Shown piece after piece: positions 1-4,602 of a DNA stretch of 5,171 nucleotides. Numbering within the stretch: position 1 is the first letter of the stretch; the number at the start of each line of letters is the position of its first letter. The stretch spans positions 1 to 5,171 of the forward strand of contig VGYW01000539.1 of assembly GCA_016872875.1 (NCBI GenBank), given 5' to 3'. The translations under genes and the position numbers were made by a program. Origin of the DNA: Planctomycetota bacterium (lineage in GTDB: Bacteria > Planctomycetota > PUPC01 > DSUN01). The notes under the pieces were generated by a model. That model was not told the DNA's origin, made no database searches, and worked only from the letters and a program-made list of their open reading frames with translations.

Positions 1-169
1 CGACGAAGGCCACGTCGTAGTCGTCGCTGTGGTTGTCTATCGCCTCGCGGAACTCCACGATGTCCACGTGGGGCACGATATCGAGGATTTCGTCCTCGAG
101 GTTGAGGAACTGTAGCTGGCAGCCTTCGCAGGAGGCGAAGCTGAAGAAGGCGAGACGGGGTTTAGCCAC
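1..169 (-). CDS. hydD: Sulfhydrogenase delta subunit (NADH:ubiquinone oxidoreductase 20 kDa-like, NiFe hydrogenase small subunit), 5' part only
   Basis: This is the N-terminal 56 codons of a small, electron-transferring [NiFe] hydrogenase subunit; the rest lies beyond the left edge. The visible protein begins MAKPRLAFFSFASCEGCQ. The Cys-x2-Cys pair (C14, C17) in the SCEGCQ context is the family hallmark that starts the ligand set of the [4Fe-4S] cluster proximal to the NiFe site. In group 3b enzymes this subunit connects the catalytic alpha subunit to the beta/gamma diaphorase-like module in the cytoplasm. A GTG start at 169 is preferred: AGGAG at 177-181 lies 7 nt before it but only 1 nt before the in-frame ATG at 175, and the GTG start gives the common MAKPxxAFF opening. 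It follows hydG after 110 nt. The family is clear from the motif and from the B-G-D gene order. The symbol follows the archaeal hydBGDA naming and is unrelated to hydrogenase maturation genes called hydD. Confidence 0.88.
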   Translation of the reverse strand, partial: MAKPRLAFFSFASCEGCQLQFLNLEDEILDIVPHVDIVEFREAIDNHSDDYDVAFV

Positions 170-176
170 GATCATG

Positions 177-181
177 CTCCT
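177..181 (-). promoter_or_regulatory. Ribosome binding site that decides the hydD start
   Basis: On the minus strand the sequence AGGAG is followed by 7 nt and then GTG (169-167), which is normal spacing. The in-frame ATG at 175-173 is only 1 nt away and would be badly placed. This supports GTG as the start of hydD. It lies just downstream of the repeat hairpin on the mRNA, so opening or closing of that hairpin could affect ribosome access; that last point is inference. Confidence 0.6.
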
Positions 182-197
182 GGTGTCGGAGGAATGA

Positions 198-272
198 GGA
201 TGAATGGATGAATGGATGGGTGGATGAATGAATGTCTTGCAACCATCCAATCATCCATCCATCCACCCATCC
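198..272 (-). repeat. GGAT/GAAT tetranucleotide tract forming a hairpin between hydG and hydD
   Basis: The 110-nt gap between hydG (ends 280) and hydD (starts 169) is mostly a degenerate 4-bp-period tract. On the plus strand GGAT, GAAT and GGGT words run from 198 to 234, and CATC, CAAT and CACC words run from 243 to 272. The arms 214-226 and 260-272 are perfectly complementary over 13 bp. Pairing continues inward to 234/252 with only two exceptions, 227/259 and 231/255. On the plus strand these are A/C mismatches, but in the minus-strand mRNA they become G-U wobbles. The operon transcript can therefore form an uninterrupted stem of 21 pairs with a 17-nt loop. There is no U run after it, so a simple intrinsic terminator is unlikely. 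It may act in mRNA processing or differential expression of hydD, or be an inert repeat. A related copy lies at 2876-2920. Confidence 0.7.
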
Positions 273-279
273 TTCCCAT

Positions 280-1140
280 TCAGATGCCCTCTCTGAGTCG
301 TTTGACCTGTTCGTAGGTGAAGACGGGGCCTTCCTTGCAGACGTAGGTGCCGCGAATCTGGCAGTGGCCGCACCAGCCGAGTCCGCACTTCATGCGGCGC
401 TCGAGGGAGCAGATGCAGCGGTTTTCGGGGATGCCGCAGGAAAGGGCTTCGAGGACGGCGTACTTGAACATGATGGGCGGGCCGATGATGACGGCCAGGG
501 TGGCGGCGGGGTTGATCTTGATCTTCTTGAAGAGGGTGGTGATGACGCCGACGTTGCCCTTCCAGCCCTCGGCCGGGCGGTCAACGGTCACGAGGGTCTG
601 CACGTCGGGGCGCGAGACCCACTCCTGGATGTCGCCCTGGAAGAGCAGGTCGCCCGGCGTGCGCGCGCCCACGAGGATGGTCACCTTCCCATAGTCCTGG
701 CGCCGGTCGAGGACGTATTGGATGAGGGAGCGGGCGGGCGCCAGGCCGAGGCCGCCGGCCACGAAGAGGAAGTCCTTCCCCTTGTGGGCCGAGGGGTCGA
801 AACCGTTCCCGAACGGGCCGCGGATGCCCAGCGTGTCGCCCACGCCCAACTGGTGCATGGCGTTGGTGACCGAGCCGACGGCTCGGACGCAGAGCTCGAA
901 TGCCTGCTCTCTGGTTGGGGATGAGCAGACGGAGATGGGGGCCTCGCCGACGCCAAAGACGCTGACCTGGACGAAGCTCATCGGGGGGTGGGCGAGGGGC
1001 CGGCCGTCGTGGGGCACGACGCGGAACCACTTCTCCTTGGGGGTGAATTGCTCGGCGGCCACGATGCGCGCCAGCTTGGGCAAGAAGGGCGTCGCGGCCG
1101 GCGTGGAGGCGACAGATGTGGAGGTGGCAGGAACGCTCAT
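280..1140 (-). CDS. hydG: Sulfhydrogenase gamma subunit, FAD/NAD(P)-binding oxidoreductase with C-terminal [2Fe-2S] site
   Basis: This 286-residue cytoplasmic flavoprotein belongs to the ferredoxin-NADP reductase superfamily (PyrK/AsrB/HydG branch). It exchanges electrons between NAD(P)(H) and the iron-sulfur chain of the hydrogenase. The FAD-binding beta-barrel occupies about residues 20-118, with the flavin motif PISVCSSP at 68-75 and IRGPFGNGF at 106-114. The nucleotide-binding domain follows, with VAGGLGLAP at 127-135 and GPPIMF at 220-225. The C-terminal iron-sulfur motif is C252-x4-C257-x2-C260-x7-C268. The ATG at 1140 is chosen because AGGGAG lies 8 nt upstream; a longer frame would need a TTG at 1158 inside hydB. 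The gene starts 1 nt after the hydB stop, so the two are probably translationally coupled. AsrB of sulfite reductase is a close relative, but the hydD gene next door points to a hydrogenase. This hydG is not the [FeFe] hydrogenase maturase of the same name. Confidence 0.92.
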   Translation of the reverse strand: MSVPATSTSVASTPAATPFLPKLARIVAAEQFTPKEKWFRVVPHDGRPLAHPPMSFVQVSVFGVGEAPISVCSSPTREQAFELCVRAVGSVTNAMHQLGVGDTLGIRGPFGNGFDPSAHKGKDFLFVAGGLGLAPARSLIQYVLDRRQDYGKVTILVGARTPGDLLFQGDIQEWVSRPDVQTLVTVDRPAEGWKGNVGVITTLFKKIKINPAATLAVIIGPPIMFKYAVLEALSCGIPENRCICSLERRMKCGLGWCGHCQIRGTYVCKEGPVFTYEQVKRLREGI

Positions 1141-1141
1141 G

Positions 1142-2176
1142 TCAACGGCTCCCTGCAATCTGGTTGTAGGTTTCGACGGAGGAGATTTTTGCGACGCAGA
1201 CGCGGTCGCAGCGGCCGCAGCCGACGCAGCCCATGCGGCCGAAGTCTTCGAGGATGTACTTGCCCTTGCGGAAGAAGCGGTGGCGGAGGCGGTCGGCTCG
1301 GCGCTGGCGGAAGTTCTCGCCGCCCGCCACCTCGGCGAAGTCCACGAGCTGGCAGGAGTCCCACACCCGCATCCGCTCGCCCTCCTTGAGGCTCAGGGCC
1401 ACGCGCTCCTGCACGTCGAAGCAGTAGCAGGTCGGGCAGATGATGTTGCAGGAGCCGCAGGAGAAGCACCGTCGCCCGATGGCCTCCCAGATCAGGCTGT
1501 CGTAGCTCTCGTCGAGGATTTCGGGCAGGTACTTGACGTCGAATGGGAGCTTGTGCCGGAAGCTCTTGGCCTTCTGGTCTTCGACCTCCTGGCGTGCGGC
1601 GAAGTCGGCGCTCGCGGCGGGATGGGCCTCACGCGTGGCGCCGTCGAGGAGCTCCTTGCCGCGCGGGGAGAGGATTTCGACGAAGTAGCGGTCGCCGAGG
1701 TCGGTGAGGAACAGGTCGGCGCCGTCGCGGCGCGGCAGCGAGCCCATGTCGAGACAGAAGGCGCATTCGTCGCACGGCTTATTGCAGTCGAGGCCGATGA
1801 CGGCGGCGCGCTCGCGGCGCCCTAGGTAGGCGGGGTCGCCGGGGCCGTCGGCGAACACGGCGTCGAGGAGCCAGGTGGAGGCCATGTCGCACGGGTGCGC
1901 GCCGAGGACCACCTGGGGCCTGGTGGGGGCGGGGGGCGGCTCGAGTTGGACGGCGTCGCCGAGCTTGTAGCGCAGGAGCGCCTCGTATTGGGGCATGAAG
2001 TACTTCTTCGGGCTCATGAGCGCGATCGGGTAGTCCATGCGCAGGTCGTCCGCGCGGTCGAGCTCCTGGAAGACGAACTTGTTCTCCTTGGCCACGGGGC
2101 CGGCCACGGAGTTGCGGCTCATGAGGGCCCCGACGAAGCCCTTGAAGCCTTTCTTGCTGAGAACCCTTGGCAGCAT
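1142..2176 (-). CDS. hydB: Sulfhydrogenase beta subunit, 4Fe-4S dicluster protein
   Basis: This 344-residue iron-sulfur protein of the HydB/AsrA family carries electrons between the NiFe module and the flavin subunit. The N-terminal half contains GAHPCDMAS (92-100) and a cysteine group C131-x3-C135-x2-C138-x2-C141, both typical of this family. The C-terminal part holds two [4Fe-4S] ferredoxin motifs: C237-x2-C240-x2-C243-x3-C247-P, followed by extra cysteines C250 and C252, and C317-x2-C320-x2-C323-x3-C327. The second motif has no proline after its last cysteine. Length is in the family range. The ATG at 2176 has GGAG 7 nt upstream. It follows the response regulator after 32 nt and precedes hydG by 1 nt. 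No signal peptide or membrane segment is seen, as expected for a soluble cytoplasmic complex. AsrA is the main alternative and is disfavoured by the downstream hydD. Confidence 0.92.
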   Translation of the reverse strand: MLPRVLSKKGFKGFVGALMSRNSVAGPVAKENKFVFQELDRADDLRMDYPIALMSPKKYFMPQYEALLRYKLGDAVQLEPPPAPTRPQVVLGAHPCDMASTWLLDAVFADGPGDPAYLGRRERAAVIGLDCNKPCDECAFCLDMGSLPRRDGADLFLTDLGDRYFVEILSPRGKELLDGATREAHPAASADFAARQEVEDQKAKSFRHKLPFDVKYLPEILDESYDSLIWEAIGRRCFSCGSCNIICPTCYCFDVQERVALSLKEGERMRVWDSCQLVDFAEVAGGENFRQRRADRLRHRFFRKGKYILEDFGRMGCVGCGRCDRVCVAKISSVETYNQIAGSR

Positions 2177-2208
2177 AAGCTGTCTCCAGAGATGGAACGC
2201 GTGGGAGG

Positions 2209-2634
2209 TCAGGAGTTGGGCTGTCTGGGTGCGGCCCCCTTGGCGAGCATGCTGTTCACCCGCTCCACGAGGTCCGATGGCTCAATCGGCTTGGTCACGA
2301 AGGCCTCCACGGGGAGGAAGTCCTCGTCCTTCTCCGGGGAGAACCTTAGCCCCGTTTTTTGCTCGATAGCGGTGAGCATGAGGACGGGGAGGTCTTTGAG
2401 GACGGGGTCGTTTCGGATTTCGTAGGCCACGTGGAAGCCCTCGGTCTCCGAGGTCATCATCACGTCGAGGATGAGGAGGTCGGGCTTCCGCTTGCGGAGC
2501 TTGCGGAGGCACTCCTGGCCGTTCGGGGCGCTCTCCACCGTGAAGTTGGAGGCCTCCAGCACCACCTTGAGTGCCTCGACGATGTCGGGGTCATCGTCGG
2601 CGATCAGGATCGTCTTGCCGGCAGCGTTCGCCAT
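2209..2634 (-). CDS. Stand-alone response regulator receiver-domain protein
   Basis: This 141-residue protein is a single CheY-like receiver with no DNA-binding or enzymatic output domain. Key residues are in place: acidic residues D13 and D14, phosphoacceptor D57 in LLILDVMM, the switch threonine T88, the aromatic F112 and the lysine K115 in VTKP. From T88 to K115 is 27 residues, against 22 in CheY, so the beta4-alpha4-beta5 part carries about five extra, charge-rich residues around SPEKDEDFLP (99-108). The ATG at 2634 is chosen because AGGAG lies 6 nt upstream and the receiver fold begins at once; the open frame runs further upstream but that extension crosses the promoter region. It is the first gene of the hydrogenase operon, 32 nt before hydB. 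No histidine kinase is in the window, so its partner is unknown. It may modulate the hydrogenase or relay a phosphate; this is inference. Confidence 0.9.
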   Translation of the reverse strand: MANAAGKTILIADDDPDIVEALKVVLEASNFTVESAPNGQECLRKLRKRKPDLLILDVMMTSETEGFHVAYEIRNDPVLKDLPVLMLTAIEQKTGLRFSPEKDEDFLPVEAFVTKPIEPSDLVERVNSMLAKGAAPRQPNS

Positions 2635-2670
2635 TTGGGGCTCCTGGGACGCTGGGTTGGGTGCTCGCCT

Positions 2671-2692
2671 GCTTGTGAAAAAAGTCACAAGC
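2671..2692. promoter_or_regulatory. Perfect Crp/Fnr-type palindromic operator
   Basis: The sequence reads GCTTGTGA-AAAAAG-TCACAAGC, two perfectly complementary 8-bp arms with a 6-bp spacer. The core TGTGA-N6-TCACA is identical to the E. coli Crp consensus and has the geometry of sites used by many Crp/Fnr-family regulators. Its centre lies about 47 nt before the response-regulator start codon and about 40 nt downstream of the transcription start predicted from the -10 at 2729-2734. That position would suit a repressor or roadblock better than a classical activator. As RNA it would make an 8-bp hairpin, but no U run follows on either strand, so it is not a terminator. The regulator is unknown; identification rests on the palindrome alone. 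Confidence 0.65.
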
Positions 2693-2728
2693 GGGGTAAC
2701 AAAAACTGGCCCTCCTCCACGTGCGATT

Positions 2729-2757
2729 ATTCTAGCAGGTTGCCTCCCCGAATGCAA
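2729..2757 (-). promoter_or_regulatory. Predicted sigma-70 promoter of the response regulator-hydBGD operon
   Basis: On the minus strand, TTGCAT (2757-2752) is followed by a 17-nt spacer and TAGAAT (2734-2729). The -10 matches the consensus at 5 of 6 positions, the -35 at only 3 of 6, and the spacing is optimal. The start of transcription would be near 2722, giving a leader of about 88 nt that contains the Crp/Fnr-type palindrome. It is the best minus-strand candidate seen in the intergenic region. Promoter preferences in this lineage are unknown. Confidence 0.45.
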
Positions 2758-2794
2758 GCCGAGATTCAGGCCCATCCGACAAACCAGCTTGACT

Positions 2795-2822
2795 TTTGCC
2801 CCGCACCCTGGTTGCATATAAG
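2795..2822 (+). promoter_or_regulatory. Weak candidate promoter for the DUF362 gene
   Basis: TATAAG at 2817-2822 matches the -10 consensus at 5 of 6 positions and sits in an AT-richer patch. The -35 is unclear: TTTGCC at 2795-2800 has 16-nt spacing but is a poor match, while the better TTGACT at 2789-2794 is 22 nt away, which is too far. If used, transcription would start near 2829 and the leader of about 177 nt would include the hairpin at 2876-2920. Confidence 0.3.
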
Positions 2823-2875
2823 GCGCTTGCGTCACATGAGTGGTGCGTCTCTCGCTCATGTCGGCCGGCGATCAG

Positions 2876-2920
2876 TGGATGGGCGGATGGGTGTGAGACA
2901 ATCGTCCATTCCTCCATCCA
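2876..2920 (+). repeat. Second GGATGGG-type repeat, hairpin in the leader of the DUF362 gene
   Basis: The left arm starts TGGATGGGCGGATGG and the right arm ends CTCCATCCA. Positions 2876-2883 pair with 2913-2920, and 2885-2893 pair with 2903-2911, leaving one C/C mismatch (2884/2912) and a 9-nt loop. Of the 17 pairs four are G-U wobbles when read as plus-strand RNA; in minus-strand RNA these four would be A/C mismatches. The shared words GGATGGG(T/C)GGATGG, AGACA and CCATCCA show that it belongs to the same repeat family as 198-272 (compared with that copy's minus strand). The DUF362 gene begins 85 nt downstream, too far for the stem to cover its ribosome binding site directly. Confidence 0.55.
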
Positions 2921-3005
2921 ATCATGCTCTTTGGATGCGGCGGAAGGCCGTCTTGGGCGGCAAGTCCTGGGAGCGGGGCCAATGCGGAGAGGGAAGGAGA
3001 GCTAG

Positions 3006-4097
3006 ATGGACGAAGGCATGAATCGGCGGGCGTTTCTCGTGAGGGGCGGGGCAGGTGCGGCAGCGGCCGCCGCACTCGGCTCAGGCCTGGCCGCTGAGGC
3101 GCCGGCCAAGCCACGCATCGTGGTGGCCTCGGGCGGCGGAGCACCCGACTCCGACGACGGGGCGCTCAAGCGGATGAAGGCCGCGCTCGACAAGTGGGGC
3201 GGCTTCCCAGAACTTGTCAAGGGCAAAAAGGTCCTTGTCAAGATCAACGCGACCGACGGGGGCTTCCGCGACGCCAACACCTCCTCCCAGGCCACCGGCG
3301 CGCTCATCAAGCTCCTCAAGGACTGCGCCCCCGCCTCCATCACCGCGATAGGCCAGGAGTGGGGCGGCTGGGGAGCCAAGCGCGAGGGCCTGCCCACCCT
3401 CGGCCAGCTCCTCAAGACCCTCGATGTCCCCGTGAAGAACCTCGAACGCTACTGGGTGGCCGGCAGCGAGGCACACTATAAGCTCATCGAGCCGTCGCCC
3501 GAGCCGTGGAAGGAGCTGATGGTGGCGAAGGACATCTTCGAGCCCGACGCCGTGCTCATCAATCTCCCCAGGCTCAAGACCCATCCCCACTGTGTCTTCA
3601 CCGCCTGCATCAAGAACATCATCGGGCTGACGCGGCGCATGTACGGCTTCCACAAGGTGGACGAGCTGACTGAGGTGGCGAAGCGGTTCGACCCCGCCGA
3701 CAGCGACGGCTGGCACGTCTTCCCCAAGAAGCTCGGCAACGCCTTCAAGCTGGGCGTCGGGCCGCGCATCGCGCTGAACATCGTGGACGCGAACGAGGCG
3801 AACTACGGCTGGCGCGGCCCGGGCAAGCAGCGCATCGGCACGTTCCCCACGGGGATCGTGATGGTGGGCAAGGACGCCCTGGCGCTCGACGTCTACGGCT
3901 GCAAGCTCCTGGGCGACGAGCTGAACAAGAAGACGCCCGGCATCTACCCCGGCCCGCTCGACGACTGGTCGAAGGGCGACAGCGACTGGATAGCGTTCAA
4001 CAAGGGGAAGGCGAACTACCTGAGGGTCTGTGCCGACCTCGGCGTGGGCGAGGCCGACCTCGCCAAGGTGGAGGTGCAGCAGGCGAGCGCCGGCTGA
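3006..4097 (+). CDS. DUF362 domain protein with Tat signal peptide
   Basis: This 363-residue protein begins with a twin-arginine signal: NRRAFLV at 6-12, a small-residue hydrophobic stretch to about 29, and possible cleavage after AEA (30-32). It should be exported folded. The mature part matches the DUF362 family: VLVKIN at 76-81, the core INLPRLKTH (185-193) leading to CIKNIIGL (201-208), and VGKDALALDVYG at 287-298. The family's biochemical function is poorly defined. Some members carry a C-terminal ferredoxin domain; this one does not, and its mature cysteines (C107, C196, C201, C299, C342) do not form a cluster motif. The ATG at 3006 is chosen because AAGGAG at 2994-2999 lies 6 nt upstream and a stop codon directly precedes it; ATG 3018 would be 18 nt away. 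It is transcribed away from the hydrogenase operon and appears to be a single-gene unit. A Tat route would suit a folded or cofactor-bearing protein, but no cofactor is evident. Confidence 0.88.
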   Translation: MDEGMNRRAFLVRGGAGAAAAAALGSGLAAEAPAKPRIVVASGGGAPDSDDGALKRMKAALDKWGGFPELVKGKKVLVKINATDGGFRDANTSSQATGALIKLLKDCAPASITAIGQEWGGWGAKREGLPTLGQLLKTLDVPVKNLERYWVAGSEAHYKLIEPSPEPWKELMVAKDIFEPDAVLINLPRLKTHPHCVFTACIKNIIGLTRRMYGFHKVDELTEVAKRFDPADSDGWHVFPKKLGNAFKLGVGPRIALNIVDANEANYGWRGPGKQRIGTFPTGIVMVGKDALALDVYGCKLLGDELNKKTPGIYPGPLDDWSKGDSDWIAFNKGKANYLRVCADLGVGEADLAKVEVQQASAG

Positions 4098-4122
4098 GCA
4101 AGGCCGGCGGCTTCGCCTTGGC

Positions 4123-4177
4123 GTTGATCGATCGAATCGATCGAATCGGTCGAATCGGTCGAATCGATCGGATCAAT
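4123..4177 (+). repeat. 9-bp tandem repeat (TCGATCGAA units) folding into a long hairpin between convergent genes
   Basis: Five 9-bp units run from 4128 to 4172: TCGATCGAA twice, TCGGTCGAA twice, and TCGATCGGA. With its flanks the tract folds on itself: 4123-4129 pairs with 4171-4177, 4130-4135 with 4164-4169, 4137-4144 with 4155-4162, and 4146-4147 with 4152-4153. This makes 23 pairs around a GGTC loop, with one bulged G (4170) and two A/A mismatches. The two non-Watson-Crick pairs (4123/4177 and 4141/4158) are G-U wobbles in plus-strand RNA. The tract begins 25 nt after the DUF362 stop and contains the minus-strand stop codon of the neighbouring gene (4173-4175). It carries five GATC sites. 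It could end or protect the DUF362 mRNA, although no U run follows. Confidence 0.75.
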
Positions 4178-4592
4178 CCCGTTCTTGCCCGCCCCTTCCT
4201 GCCGTGTGCGGCGGCTGGCCCTGGACGGCTCTCGCCCGCTCCACGCGGGCAAGCTCTTCCTCCGCCTTGCGAGCCGCCTCGGCGCCGGGGTAGGCAGCGA
4301 TGGTGGCGCGGAGGCGGGCGGAGCGCTCGGGGTCGTCGGGGGCGGCACGCCAGGCGCGAAGGGCCACGCCGATTGCGGCCTCGGCCTCCTTCTCCCGCTC
4401 GGCCTCCCGCAACACGCCCGTGACACGCCAGTGGACGAGCAGGCCGACCGCGACGACGATGAGGACGGTCGTGGCCCACGATGCGGCGCTCCACCAGAGC
4501 CGCCTGCGGCGCTCGGCGCCCCGCGCCGCCGCCCGCGCCCGCAACTGGCCCCGGACCGCGGGGCGCTCTGGATGCCCAGCCTCGCCCGACAT
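4173..4592 (-). CDS. Small single-pass membrane protein with TPR-like C-terminal tail
   Basis: This 139-residue protein is not recognised as a named family. Residues 1-34 are basic and rich in Arg and Ala. One strong transmembrane helix follows (about 36-55, centred on TTVLIVVAVGLLV). The C-terminal part is a charged helical segment: REAEREKEAEAA at 62-73, and YPGAEAARKAEEEL at 101-114, a pattern typical of tetratricopeptide-like helix pairs. By the positive-inside rule the N terminus should be cytoplasmic and the tail outside. The ATG at 4592 is chosen because AGGAG lies 6 nt upstream and overlaps the TGA of the preceding gene; the open frame extends further but only as an overlap with that gene. 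It starts 10 nt after the upstream membrane-protein gene, so the two are co-transcribed, and its stop lies inside the tandem repeat. It may scaffold or assist the neighbouring membrane enzyme; this is inference. Confidence 0.7.
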   Translation of the reverse strand: MSGEAGHPERPAVRGQLRARAAARGAERRRRLWWSAASWATTVLIVVAVGLLVHWRVTGVLREAEREKEAEAAIGVALRAWRAAPDDPERSARLRATIAAYPGAEAARKAEEELARVERARAVQGQPPHTAGRGGQERD

Positions 4593-4602
4593 GGAAGGCT
4601 CC

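Noticed and set aside
198..272. CRISPR array
   Set aside because: The repeats are 4-bp degenerate words without constant-length unique spacers; the 9-bp tandem repeat at 4128-4172 fails for the same reason.
1141..1158. TTG start for hydG inside hydB
   Set aside because: The ATG at 1140 has AGGGAG 8 nt upstream and sits 1 nt after the hydB stop, which is the usual coupled arrangement.
722..1825. Long open frame on the plus strand (367 codons) opposite hydG and hydB
   Set aside because: It is antisense to two genes with complete cofactor motifs, has Ala/Gly/Glu-rich low-complexity composition typical of a GC-rich shadow frame, and shows no domain.
280..2176. Anaerobic sulfite reductase asrAB instead of hydBG
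   Set aside because: The proteins are related, but the next gene is a hydrogenase small-subunit-type protein (SCEGCQ motif) and not the siroheme subunit AsrC.
2671..2692. Palindrome as an intrinsic terminator
   Set aside because: The stem is only 8 bp, it is not GC-rich, and no T run follows on either strand; the sequence fits a protein-binding operator better.
2801..2815. Sigma-54-like promoter (CCGCAC-N5-TTGC) upstream of the DUF362 gene
   Set aside because: The -12 element matches but the -24 element lacks one of the two essential G residues, so the match is likely chance.
2635..2859. N-terminal extension of the response regulator by 75 codons
   Set aside because: The extension covers the predicted promoter and palindrome, has no homologous look, and the ATG at 2634 has a well-spaced AGGAG and starts the receiver fold directly.
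3081..3716. Open frame of 211 codons on the minus strand inside the DUF362 gene
   Set aside because: It is antisense to the conserved DUF362 coding sequence and carries no recognisable motif.
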